In this document: positions 1-6,092 of the stretch, piece by piece
Layout: each line of letters starts with the position of its first letter
Position numbering within the stretch: the first letter of the stretch is position 1
Source of the DNA: Methylotenera sp.
Lineage (GTDB): Bacteria > Pseudomonadota > Gammaproteobacteria > Burkholderiales > Methylophilaceae
DNA length: 6,176 nucleotides
Assembly: GCA_027487055.1 (NCBI GenBank)
Contig: JAIYEJ010000065.1
Location: 1 to 6,176, forward strand
Direction of reading: 5' to 3'
Translations under genes and position numbers: made by a program
The notes under the pieces: model-generated
Told to the model about the DNA's origin: nothing
The model's database searches: none
Seen by the model: only the letters and a program-made list of their open reading frames with translations

Positions 1-1316
1 ATATTACCAGTCAGGTTTGTAAATCCTGGGATTTTTTCGTAAGCAGTTAACCCTAAGCCATTAAAAGCGGTATTGATTTTGTAACCAACTGGCTTGCCAG
101 CAAGACTCTCATAACCAAATTTTAGCCCTTGCAGTTTGCCTATTGGAGAAAGCCCGTTTAATCTTAAGCTTATATCAGTGGGCAATTTAAGATAATCTGA
201 TATTTGTTTAATGGTCGCTAAATCTAGCTGATCTAAATGGGTATCTATTTTTAGCCAAGGCTTGCCTTCTTTGGTGCTCGTGGCGTAATAGCCACCACCA
301 TTTGCAATATTTAAGCCAGTATTGGAAGTTAATTTAATATTTTGTGCGTTAATTGTTTGCACATTTTTTAAGTTAGTCCAACTCACTATACCAGAAAACT
401 GTTTTGCAATGAATGCATCATTTTTCGTGTTTGGTGGATTGTTTGATACATCTTTAAGCTCAACAGAAAGATTCGTTAAGCTTGATTCAGTTTTAATTTT
501 TTCGATTGTTTCATCTGCAAAATCTAACCACACTTGTAAATTGCCTGTACCAGATAAAATATTGACAGGAAAATCTAGCCATGGCTTCCAAACGGTTAAA
601 TTAGCTTGATTTACTTTGGCATACAGGTTGCCATGCCAATCTTTTATTTTGCTCACATCTGAGCCAACAAAGCGACCGTTTGCCTCAATCGGTAATTGCG
701 TGCCGATTGAGGGAACAGCAGAAAACTCGAAAGCATGCTGCCCAAACAAGCTATTAAATGTAGGATTTTTAATTCTTAAATTAAGATCTTTAAGCGACAA
801 AAGTGGCGCTTTTCGTAAATCATCTTGCCAAAGTAGTTCTGCATTTGTAATCTTAATTTCACGCTGACTCAGCAGCCAATTGGCAAATTCAGGCTTGCTC
901 GGACCGGATAAATCAATGCCTGCTAAAAATATTTTACCATTTGCTTCTCGACGAATTGTAATTGAGGGTTCATCGACTTTAATTTTAGATAAATGTGGAT
1001 GTAGTAGCGGTATGCTGAGCCATGAAATATTGGCTTCTGCATCGTTAAGATGAAATGCAGTCCGATTTTCAGCATCGAACAAATCGATATTTTTAAGCGC
1101 AAAGTGCGGTGAAATACCGTCCCAGCCAGTTTTAATCTCACCAATTGTGATTTTTTGACCTAGACTTTTTGTAGCGTAAGCGGCAAAGTCGTCTTTATAT
1201 ACATCAATATTAGGAAACAAAATAAAACGTACGGTAAGTGCGGCAAGCACAAATATTGCAACGATTGCAATGAGCGCATATAACAGCCAACGGTATAATT
1301 TTTTGATGAGAATCAT
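1..1316 (-). CDS. yhdP: YhdP-family (AsmA-like) envelope protein, N-terminal part, cut by the window edge
   Basis: I translated this strand by hand: an open frame of 438 codons runs from ATG at 1316 to the left edge without a stop. Seen: a short basic N-terminus (MILIKKLYRW), one hydrophobic segment at about residues 11-29, then RFILFPNIDVYK, ITIGEIKTGWDGISPH near 58-72, a SITIRREANGKIFLAGIDLSG block, and a WLLSQREIKITNAELLWQDD block. These are hallmarks of the YhdP/TIGR02099 family (DUF3971 followed by an AsmA-like C-terminus). Known: family members are usually around 1,200-1,300 residues, anchored in the inner membrane with a long periplasmic beta-rich groove; E. coli YhdP, with TamB and YdbH, supports phospholipid transport to the outer membrane. 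About the first third is present. The start is well fixed: an in-frame TAA lies at 1335-1337 with no other initiator between. No clear Shine-Dalgarno sequence precedes it. It is divergent from yheS. The family call is strong; the exact role in this organism is inferred. Confidence 0.87.
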   Translation of the reverse strand, partial: MILIKKLYRWLLYALIAIVAIFVLAALTVRFILFPNIDVYKDDFAAYATKSLGQKITIGEIKTGWDGISPHFALKNIDLFDAENRTAFHLNDAEANISWLSIPLLHPHLSKIKVDEPSITIRREANGKIFLAGIDLSGPSKPEFANWLLSQREIKITNAELLWQDDLRKAPLLSLKDLNLRIKNPTFNSLFGQHAFEFSAVPSIGTQLPIEANGRFVGSDVSKIKDWHGNLYAKVNQANLTVWKPWLDFPVNILSGTGNLQVWLDFADETIEKIKTESSLTNLSVELKDVSNNPPNTKNDAFIAKQFSGIVSWTNLKNVQTINAQNIKLTSNTGLNIANGGGYYATSTKEGKPWLKIDTHLDQLDLATIKQISDYLKLPTDISLRLNGLSPIGKLQGLKFGYESLAGKPVGYKINTAFNGLGLTAYEKIPGFTNLTGN

Positions 1317-1324
1317 TTTTTTAG

Positions 1325-1358
1325 CATGCTTAAATTAAGCATTATTAGTTTAAGCATG
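1325..1358. repeat. Operator-like cluster: three copies of TTAAGCAT, palindrome plus half-site
   Basis: The 8-mer TTAAGCAT occurs at 1335-1342 and 1350-1357, and in inverted orientation (ATGCTTAA) at 1326-1333. The first two sites form a 17-bp perfect palindrome (1326-1342, one central base). The outer pair forms a 10-bp perfect inverted repeat, CATGCTTAAA at 1325-1334 with TTTAAGCATG at 1349-1358. The cluster lies 9 bases upstream of the yhdP ATG and covers the predicted transcription start. Dyad half-sites plus a third copy over a start site suit a dimeric repressor operator. Alternatively, the transcript could fold into a hairpin at its 5' end. The binding protein is unknown. Confidence 0.5.
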
Positions 1359-1360
1359 AT

Positions 1361-1388
1361 TTTGTATTAGCGTGCCTAAAATAGTCAA
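1361..1388 (-). promoter_or_regulatory. Candidate sigma70 promoter for yhdP
   Basis: On the minus strand a TTGACT hexamer (1388-1383; 5 of 6 to consensus) is followed after 16 bp by TACAAA (1366-1361; 4 of 6 to TATAAT). Transcription would begin near 1354, inside the inverted-repeat cluster at 1325-1358 and roughly 38 bases before the yhdP ATG. This is a consensus match by eye only. In such AT-rich DNA chance -10 hexamers are common, so the better -35 carries most of the weight. Confidence 0.4.
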
Positions 1389-1467
1389 TTTGATAGAACA
1401 AATCGAAAGACTCATTATTTGAGTTTGTCCATTATTTTACTTGAGTTATCGCAATTCAATTATTAAT

Positions 1468-1496
1468 TTTACTTAACTATTAATTTTAATTATAAA
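1468..1496 (+). promoter_or_regulatory. Candidate sigma70 promoter for yheS
   Basis: TTTACT (1468-1473; 4 of 6 to TTGACA), a 17-bp spacer and TATAAA (1491-1496; 5 of 6 to TATAAT) give the best-spaced pair I found upstream of yheS. The start would fall near 1503 and produce a leader of about 120 bases. The surrounding sequence is nearly all A/T, so a chance match is quite possible. Confidence 0.33.
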
Positions 1497-1511
1497 TTTT
1501 GTTTATCTTTT

Positions 1512-1559
1512 ATGGTTATTATGAATGAGTTAATAAGAAATGTTGCTAGATTGAATTAA
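1512..1559 (+). other. Possible 15-codon leader ORF upstream of yheS
   Basis: ATG at 1512 opens a 15-codon frame (MVIMNELIRNVARLN) closed by TAA at 1557-1559, with a second in-frame ATG at 1521. It lies just downstream of the yheS promoter candidate and is followed by a small hairpin (1573-1585). No recognisable Shine-Dalgarno sequence precedes either ATG, and frames of this length arise by chance. It is listed because some antibiotic-resistance ABC-F genes are controlled through leader peptides; nothing here proves translation. Confidence 0.15.
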
Positions 1560-1572
1560 AATAACGCCTCAT

Positions 1573-1585
1573 AGCCAATATGGCT
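1573..1585 (+). repeat. Small hairpin in the yheS leader
   Basis: AGCCA (1573-1577) and TGGCT (1581-1585) form a perfect 5-bp stem with three G-C pairs around an ATA loop. It is the most GC-rich dyad in an otherwise AT-rich leader and ends 28 bases before the yheS ribosome binding site. No T-run follows, so it is not an intrinsic terminator on its own. Confidence 0.3.
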
Positions 1586-1613
1586 GACATGACCCTTTAA
1601 AAGTTCCAGTTTG

Positions 1614-1618
1614 TAAGG
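1614..1618 (+). promoter_or_regulatory. Ribosome binding site of yheS that fixes a TTG start
   Basis: TAAGG sits 6 bases before the TTG at 1625. The frame is closed upstream by TAA at 1598-1600, and no ATG, GTG or other TTG lies between, so this site together with the conserved N-terminus (MIQFKNLTLTRG) decides the start. Confidence 0.6.
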
Positions 1619-1624
1619 TTAATA

Positions 1625-3556
1625 TTGATTCAATTTAAAAACTTAACGCTCACGCGTGGTGTAAAAGTGTTGTTAGAAGCAGCTTCGTTCCAACTGCATC
1701 TTGGGCATAAAGTCGGGCTCATCGGTGCTAATGGTGCAGGTAAATCCAGTTTGTTTGCAATGTTACGTCGCGAATTACATCCTGAAAAAGGCGATTTAGA
1801 AATCCCACCAAATTGGGTAATTGCGCATGTAGCCCAAGAAACACCTGCGTTGAATCAACCTGCACTTGAATTTACGCTCGATGGCGATGCTGAGCTGAAT
1901 GAGATAGAAACTGCCTTAAACGATGCAGAAGCTCATCATCAAGGCGAAAAAATAGCGGAGCTGCACCACCGTTTAAGTGATATTGATGGCTACAGCGCGA
2001 AAGCGCGTGCCTCTACTTTGCTGGATGGTTTAGGCTTTAGCCAAGCAGACTTAACCCGCCCCGTGAGTGATTTTTCTGGAGGTTGGCGTGTGCGCTTAAA
2101 CTTGGCGCGTGCATTGATGTGTCGGTCAGATTTATTGCTGCTGGATGAACCCACCAACCATCTAGATTTAGATGCTGTGATTTGGTTAGAAAGCTGGCTA
2201 CGCGAGTATCGTGGCACGCTCTTATTGATTTCGCATGACAGAGATTTTTTGGATAATGTGATTGATAATGTGCTGCATATCGAGCAGCAACGCATTACTT
2301 TGTACCGCGGTGGGTATAGCGATTTTGAGCGACAACGCGCTGAAAAATTAGCGCTGCAGCAAGCGATGTATGAAAAGCAGCAACGTAAGGTTGCGCATTT
2401 GCACAGTTATATTGATCGCTTTCGCGTACAGGCAACCAAAGCGCGACAAGCGCAAAGCCGTATTAAAGCGCTTGAGCGCATGGAAATGATCTCTGCCGCC
2501 CACGTGGATTCGCAATTTAGTTTTGATTTTCGACCGCCTATAAGCGCGCCAGATCCATTGCTGGTGCTAGATGAAATTAACGCGGGCTATCATGATAAAG
2601 TGATCCTCAATCAACTGGTGTTAACAATTCGCCCAGGCGAACGCATTGGCTTACTTGGTAAGAACGGTGCGGGCAAATCGACATTAATTAAGCTTTTGGC
2701 CTCAGAACTCAAGCCTTTAAGCGGCAAGCGGGTAGAAGGTAAAGATTTGCGTATTGGCTACTTTGCGCAACACCAATTAGAACAGCTGCGCCTAAATGAA
2801 TCGCCCTTGCAACATATGTTAAGGCTAGACTCAAGCACGCGCGAACAAGAACACTTGAATTTCCTTGGTGGTTTTGACTTTAAAGGCGACATGGCGCGTA
2901 ACCCTTGTGAGAACTTCTCTGGTGGAGAAAAGTCGCGCTTAGCTTTAGCCTTGTTAATTTGGACGCGTCCCAATTTGCTTTTATTAGATGAGCCGACCAA
3001 CCACCTAGATTTAGAAATGCGCCATGCACTGACTTTGGCCTTGCAAGATTATGTGGGCGGTGTGATTTTGGTATCGCATGATAGGGCATTGTTACGTGCC
3101 ACTTGCGATAAATTTGTATTAGTTGCGCACGGTAAAGCAGAAGCGTTTGATGGCGATTTAGAAGATTATAAAAATTGGCTAGAATTGCAAAAAACCATGC
3201 TAAAGAACACCATCATCAATAAAGATGCTCCTGAAGCCAATAAGGAAGAGCCTTCCAGAGCATCTAATTTGAACACTTACACACAAAACAAAGCAGAAAG
3301 ACAAGCGCGTATTGTTGCTCGTCGGCCACTTTTAAAAGAAACCGAGCAAATTGAAAAAGATCTTGAAAAGTTGAACGATGAAAAATCGGGCTTAGATGCG
3401 CGCGCTGCAGAAAGTAGTTTGTATGAAATTGAACACAAAAACGAGTTACAAACCTTGTTAAAACGCCAAGTGGAACTTGCAAATTTGATCGATACTGCCG
3501 AAATGCGTTGGCTAGAACTGCACGAGCAATTAGAATGCTTGCCACTCATTAATTAA
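1625..3556 (+). CDS. yheS: YheS-type ABC-F ribosome-associated ATPase
   Basis: A soluble twin-ATPase of 643 residues, without membrane segments. Cassette 1: Walker A GANGAGKSS (34-42), signature SGGWR (151-155), Walker B LLLLDEPTNHLD (170-181) and switch SHDRD (203-207). A basic helical linker with YIDRFRVQATKARQAQSRIKALERME, around 230-290, corresponds to the ABC-F P-site tRNA-interaction motif. Cassette 2: GKNGAGKST (345-353), SGGEK (432-436), LLLLDEPTNHLD (451-462) and SHDRA (484-488). A charged, coiled-coil-like tail follows from about 530. The length, the SGGWR form and the tail match E. coli YheS (about 637 residues) better than EttA, Uup or YbiT. Known: ABC-F proteins enter the ribosomal E site and use ATP turnover to release particular stalled or slow elongation complexes. 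All catalytic motifs are intact, so it should be active. It starts with TTG and is followed after 37 bases by an unknown gene on the same strand. It is not expected to be a drug-resistance ABC-F. Confidence 0.95.
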   Translation: MIQFKNLTLTRGVKVLLEAASFQLHLGHKVGLIGANGAGKSSLFAMLRRELHPEKGDLEIPPNWVIAHVAQETPALNQPALEFTLDGDAELNEIETALNDAEAHHQGEKIAELHHRLSDIDGYSAKARASTLLDGLGFSQADLTRPVSDFSGGWRVRLNLARALMCRSDLLLLDEPTNHLDLDAVIWLESWLREYRGTLLLISHDRDFLDNVIDNVLHIEQQRITLYRGGYSDFERQRAEKLALQQAMYEKQQRKVAHLHSYIDRFRVQATKARQAQSRIKALERMEMISAAHVDSQFSFDFRPPISAPDPLLVLDEINAGYHDKVILNQLVLTIRPGERIGLLGKNGAGKSTLIKLLASELKPLSGKRVEGKDLRIGYFAQHQLEQLRLNESPLQHMLRLDSSTREQEHLNFLGGFDFKGDMARNPCENFSGGEKSRLALALLIWTRPNLLLLDEPTNHLDLEMRHALTLALQDYVGGVILVSHDRALLRATCDKFVLVAHGKAEAFDGDLEDYKNWLELQKTMLKNTIINKDAPEANKEEPSRASNLNTYTQNKAERQARIVARRPLLKETEQIEKDLEKLNDEKSGLDARAAESSLYEIEHKNELQTLLKRQVELANLIDTAEMRWLELHEQLECLPLIN

Positions 3557-3570
3557 AATAGATTAATTAA
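3549..3570. repeat. Paired TTAATTAA palindromes at the yheS stop
   Basis: The palindrome TTAATTAA occurs at 3549-3556, where it includes the yheS stop codon, and again at 3563-3570. Both copies are preceded by A, giving a 9-bp direct repeat with a 14-bp period. TATAAT follows at once (3571-3576). It could be a small regulatory site between the two genes or simple AT-rich sequence. Confidence 0.3.
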
Positions 3571-3576
3571 TATAAT
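3571..3576 (+). promoter_or_regulatory. Isolated TATAAT hexamer before the 186-residue gene
   Basis: A perfect -10 hexamer ends 17 bases before the ATG at 3594, but the sequence 17 bp upstream of it (ATTAAT, 3548-3553) is a poor -35. A transcript from here would have only a few leader bases before the Shine-Dalgarno sequence. Read-through from yheS is the simpler explanation; an internal promoter is possible. Confidence 0.2.
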
Positions 3577-3593
3577 CACTTAAAAGAGAAGCT

Positions 3594-4154
3594 ATGGATT
3601 ACTCAAAACGACTTAACTTATTGCATGCCTTATGCTTGGCAGAAACCATGAATGATGGCGATGGGGAAAAAGCCAACCTCAATTTAGATGACTATGATGT
3701 TGAAGATTCTGCACATTATTTAGCAAGTTTTATTACGTTTAACGCTATTCGTGCCGCTGATAGGCAGCCTGCCTTAGAGCATAAAAGTAATTTTGATATG
3801 TTAAGCGTGTACCAAGCCTATGCTTTATTAGCATTTGCATTTTTGACGGCCGCTTTAGCACAAGAAAAAATCAAACCAGATTTGACCAAAGCGCAAATTA
3901 TTATTGCCAAAACCTTATTTGCAGGCTTGCCAGAGGCAGAGTTAATGGAAATTATCGAAAGCGGATTTAACAAATTTAAACTCATTGGCGAAACTGAGGC
4001 TGAGCATTGGATGGAGTTTCGCGAGAATTTAGATAAGCTGACCGTTAGTTTTGTGGTGGCAGGTACCGATGATGAAAGCCCATACAAAAAAGAAGAAGTA
4101 TTGCCAATTTTTGGGCAAATGCTCAGCCAATTCTGCGAGGCGTTTCAGATTTAA
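3594..4154 (+). CDS. Unrecognised acidic 186-residue protein downstream of yheS
   Basis: I do not recognise this protein. It is complete: the ATG at 3594 is preceded by a purine-rich AGAGAAG (3585-3591) and TAA closes it at 4152-4154. It is acidic, with an Asp/Glu cluster at 17-38 (ETMNDGDGEKANLNLDDYDVED), and looks mainly alpha-helical. One very hydrophobic stretch, YQAYALLAFAFLTAALA (73-89), could be a buried helix or, less likely, a membrane helix; there is no basic anchor or signal peptide. The C-terminal half is amphipathic (SGFNKFKLIGETEAEHWMEFREN, then a closing helix after a charged turn). Two cysteines (14 and 181) are far apart and show no metal-binding pattern. It follows yheS by 37 bases on the same strand, so shared transcription is likely, and converges on prfC. 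Codon flavour resembles its neighbours, so there is no sign of recent transfer. The function is open; a link to YheS would be inference from position alone. Confidence 0.8.
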   Translation: MDYSKRLNLLHALCLAETMNDGDGEKANLNLDDYDVEDSAHYLASFITFNAIRAADRQPALEHKSNFDMLSVYQAYALLAFAFLTAALAQEKIKPDLTKAQIIIAKTLFAGLPEAELMEIIESGFNKFKLIGETEAEHWMEFRENLDKLTVSFVVAGTDDESPYKKEEVLPIFGQMLSQFCEAFQI

Positions 4155-4155
4155 C

Positions 4156-4193
4156 GCTTAATAAAGCTAATAAGTTACTCCTATCAATTAAGC
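4156..4193. terminator. Weak inverted repeat in the convergent gap
   Basis: GCTTAAT (4156-4162) and ATTAAGC (4187-4193) are perfect 7-bp arms around a 24-base loop, between the stop codons of the unknown gene and prfC, which converge with a 56-base gap. The position suits a bidirectional terminator. The stem is AT-rich, the loop is long and there is no T-run, so an intrinsic terminator is doubtful. Confidence 0.25.
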
Positions 4194-4210
4194 CAAGAAA
4201 TGTAAATGTT

Positions 4211-5782
4211 TTAAGAAATCTCTCTCGTTTCTGCAAACTCAATATCAGGGTAGCGCTCTTGCGCCATTTGTAAATTCACGCGATTAGGCGCAAGGTATAC
4301 ATAACCATCCGCGCCATCTAAGCCAACGTTAAAACCATATTTATCTGCAATTGCTTTTAAGTCGGCGTCTGAACCTTTGAGCCAACGCGCGGTGTAGCAA
4401 TCGTAAGGTTCAAAGACCATATCGACTGAGTACTCGTGCTCCAAACGGTGCGCGACCACTTCAAATTGCAACATGCCGACTGCGCCTAAAATCAGGTCAT
4501 TTGATAACAGTGGGCGGAATAGCTGAGCCGCTCCCTCTTCTGAAAGTTGCTTTAAGCCAATTTGCAACTGCTTCATTTTCATTGGGTTTTTAATACGCGC
4601 ACGGCGGAAGAACTCGGGAGCAAATGACGGAATGCCAGTAAATTTAAGCAATTCATTTTCGGTAAACGTATCGCCCACTTTAATCGTGCCATGGTTGGGG
4701 ATGCCTATAATATCGCCCGAATACGCTTCATCCATGGTGGTGCGGTCTTGCGCCATAAACGTTATAGCGTTATTCACAGAAATTTGTTTGCCAGTGGAAA
4801 CTTGTTTAATCTTCATGCCACGCTCAAAACGGCCAGAACATACGCGCAAAAACGCAATACGGTCGCGGTGTTTTGGATCCATATTAGCTTGAATTTTAAA
4901 TACAAATCCACTGAATTTTGGCTCATCTGGCGCGACTAATCTGCTTGCTGTGTTGCGCGCAAGTGGGGCGGGGGATAAATCCACAACAGCATCTAATAAA
5001 CTTTGTACGCCAAAGTTGTTAATGGCAGAGCCAAAGTAAACAGGTGTTTGTTTGCCGCTTAAATAACGCGCTGCATCAAATGCGTGCGATGCGCCTCGCA
5101 CTAACTCAATATCCACACGTAAATCGCTGGCGACTTTGCCCAATAACTCATCTAAGCGTGGATTATTAAGACCTTGAATGACTTCAGACGTGCCTTTTTC
5201 TGCGCGTGGGTCGAAAAATGAAATAGTATCGGTATATAAATTATATACACCTCGAAACGATTTACCCATGCCAATCGGCCAAGTCATGGGTGCGCATTCC
5301 ATGCCTAAAGTGGTTTCAATTTCATCCAACAGCTCAATCGGCTCACGACTTTCGCGGTCTAACTTGTTAATAAACGTGATAATTGGTGTATCGCGCATGC
5401 GGCATACGTTTAACAATTTAATGGTTTGGGCCTCAACTCCATTGACAGAGTCAATTACCATCACCGCCGAATCCACCGCGGTCAGCGTTCTGTAAGTATC
5501 TTCAGAGAAATCATCATGGCCAGGGGTGTCGAGCAAATTAATCATATGCTCGCGATACGGAAACTGCATGACCGATGAAGTCACCGAAATGCCGCGTTGC
5601 TTTTCAAGCTCCATCCAGTCAGAGGTAGCATGGCGCGAGGCTTTACGGCCCCGCACTTCACCCGCCACTTGAATCGCGCCACCAAACCAAAGTAGTTTTT
5701 CTGTGAGCGTGGTTTTACCTGCATCGGGGTGCGAAATAATGGCAAATGTGCGGCGGCGTTTAATTTCGTCTTGTAATGACAT
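4211..5782 (-). CDS. prfC: Peptide chain release factor 3 (RF3), translational GTPase
   Basis: A complete protein of 523 residues, close to E. coli RF3 (529). It is a cytoplasmic class II release factor: with GTP it removes RF1 or RF2 from the ribosome after peptide release. The GTPase motifs are all intact: P-loop SHPDAGKTT (17-25), the switch I region with RGISVTSS (63-70), DTPGH (85-89), NKLD (139-142) and a GSAINNFG block (251-258) as the G5 region. The SRHATSDWMELEKQRG stretch (49-64) and DDFSEDTYRTL (90-100) are typical of RF3 rather than EF-G, which it otherwise resembles. A beta-barrel domain follows at about 280-370, then the RF3 C-terminal domain (GAVGMLQFEVVAHRLEHEYSVD). TAG at 5792-5794 lies in frame just upstream, so ATG 5782 is the first possible start; no strong Shine-Dalgarno sequence precedes it. 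The gene is monocistronic in this window and converges on the unknown gene. Confidence 0.97.
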   Translation of the reverse strand: MSLQDEIKRRRTFAIISHPDAGKTTLTEKLLWFGGAIQVAGEVRGRKASRHATSDWMELEKQRGISVTSSVMQFPYREHMINLLDTPGHDDFSEDTYRTLTAVDSAVMVIDSVNGVEAQTIKLLNVCRMRDTPIITFINKLDRESREPIELLDEIETTLGMECAPMTWPIGMGKSFRGVYNLYTDTISFFDPRAEKGTSEVIQGLNNPRLDELLGKVASDLRVDIELVRGASHAFDAARYLSGKQTPVYFGSAINNFGVQSLLDAVVDLSPAPLARNTASRLVAPDEPKFSGFVFKIQANMDPKHRDRIAFLRVCSGRFERGMKIKQVSTGKQISVNNAITFMAQDRTTMDEAYSGDIIGIPNHGTIKVGDTFTENELLKFTGIPSFAPEFFRRARIKNPMKMKQLQIGLKQLSEEGAAQLFRPLLSNDLILGAVGMLQFEVVAHRLEHEYSVDMVFEPYDCYTARWLKGSDADLKAIADKYGFNVGLDGADGYVYLAPNRVNLQMAQERYPDIEFAETREIS

Positions 5783-5869
5783 GGGTTCTGGCTATGCTTA
5801 AAAATACAAAACGTGCATTTTACCTGAAAACGCTAAAAACCCTTAAAACTTGGCATCAAGCATTCGTTT

Positions 5870-5875
5870 ATTATA
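5870..5875 (-). promoter_or_regulatory. Candidate -10 element for prfC
   Basis: The minus strand has a perfect TATAAT, which would start a transcript near 5863 with a leader of about 80 bases. The -35 region is only A-rich (AAAAAT at 17 bp spacing), and TTTACA (5912-5907) is too far away. The -10 is convincing on its own, but the whole promoter is not. Confidence 0.35.
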
Positions 5876-5953
5876 GGTATTTTTATTCGAGGATTTTTTA
5901 TGCCTCTGTAAACCTTATCCAGAGATGCTTAGCGGGCAAGTGAAATGATTTAG

Positions 5954-5977
5954 TGTTTAACTAGATTGAGTTAAACA
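5954..5977. repeat. Inverted repeat, 9-bp arms
   Basis: TGTTTAACT (5954-5962) and AGTTAAACA (5969-5977) are perfect complements around a 6-base loop, AGATTG. The stem is mostly A-T. No T-run follows in either direction, so this is a protein-binding dyad or an RNA hairpin rather than a classical terminator. Confidence 0.5.
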
Positions 5978-5987
5978 TCACTTTATG

Positions 5988-6022
5988 GGTGTAACTTTAG
6001 CCTTTGTAACAAAGTTAGCACC
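5988..6022. repeat. Inverted repeat, 11-bp arms with one bulge
   Basis: GGTGTAACTTT (5988-5998) pairs with AAAGTTAGCACC (6011-6022) if G6018 is bulged, leaving a 12-base loop. An alternative smaller stem, CTTTG/CAAAG (6002-6006 with 6010-6014), competes with it. It starts 10 bases after the previous inverted repeat, so the two would form tandem hairpins if transcribed. Confidence 0.45.
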
Positions 6023-6084
6023 AACTGATGCAGTCAGCCAAACCAAATTGGAAAATTACAGTTAACAGAAATGCAACCCAGCAA

Positions 6085-6092
6085 ATTATAAT
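6085..6092. promoter_or_regulatory. Self-complementary ATTATAAT: possible -10 in both directions
   Basis: ATTATAAT provides TATAAT on the plus strand (6087-6092) and on the minus strand (6090-6085). The plus-strand TTAACA (6062-6067) is a good -35 but 19 bp away; the minus-strand TTGTTT (6111-6106) is only 15 bp away. Neither spacing is ideal. A minus-strand start here would carry both hairpins in a leader of about 300 bases before prfC. Confidence 0.2.

Larger units (their letters stand above)
1317..1624. other. Divergent intergenic region between yhdP and yheS
   Basis: These 308 bases contain no convincing protein-coding gene and are strongly AT-rich, especially 1455-1530. The left part carries the yhdP promoter candidate and the TTAAGCAT cluster. 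The middle has an 11-bp direct repeat, TATTAATTTTA, at 1461-1471 and 1478-1488. A short inverted repeat, ACTCA/TGAGT, lies at 1410-1424, and TTGAGTT recurs at 1419-1425 and 1441-1447. The right part holds the candidate promoter, mini-ORF, hairpin and ribosome binding site of yheS. The AT tract could act as an UP-like or bent-DNA element serving both promoters; this is inference. Confidence 0.7.

Noticed and set aside
322..867. Two plus-strand open frames (322-609 and 616-867)
   Set aside because: They lie opposite the continuous YhdP-family frame, which has clear family motifs; their translations look like antisense shadows.
923..1144. Minus-strand open frame of 73 codons
   Set aside because: It is on the same strand as yhdP but in another frame, wholly inside it; the YhdP frame carries the conserved motifs.
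1594..1618. CCTT (1594-1597) pairing with the AAGG of the yheS ribosome binding site
   Set aside because: Only four base pairs with a 17-base loop; too weak to propose a thermosensor or sequestering hairpin.
3264..3549. Two overlapping minus-strand frames of 90 and 93 codons opposite the yheS tail
   Set aside because: They are antisense to a lysine- and glutamate-rich coiled-coil region, whose complement easily stays open; no ribosome binding site or recognisable motif was seen.
1625..3556. Antibiotic-resistance ABC-F
   Set aside because: Length, the SGGWR signature and the long coiled-coil tail match the housekeeping YheS group; no resistance-type context is present.
4632..5495. Plus-strand frames opposite prfC (4632-4892, 4691-4939, 5178-5495)
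   Set aside because: They are shadows of the highly conserved RF3 coding sequence.
5889..5906. GAGG/CCTC dyad with an internal T-run as a terminator
   Set aside because: The stem has only four pairs and the T-run lies in the loop rather than after the stem.
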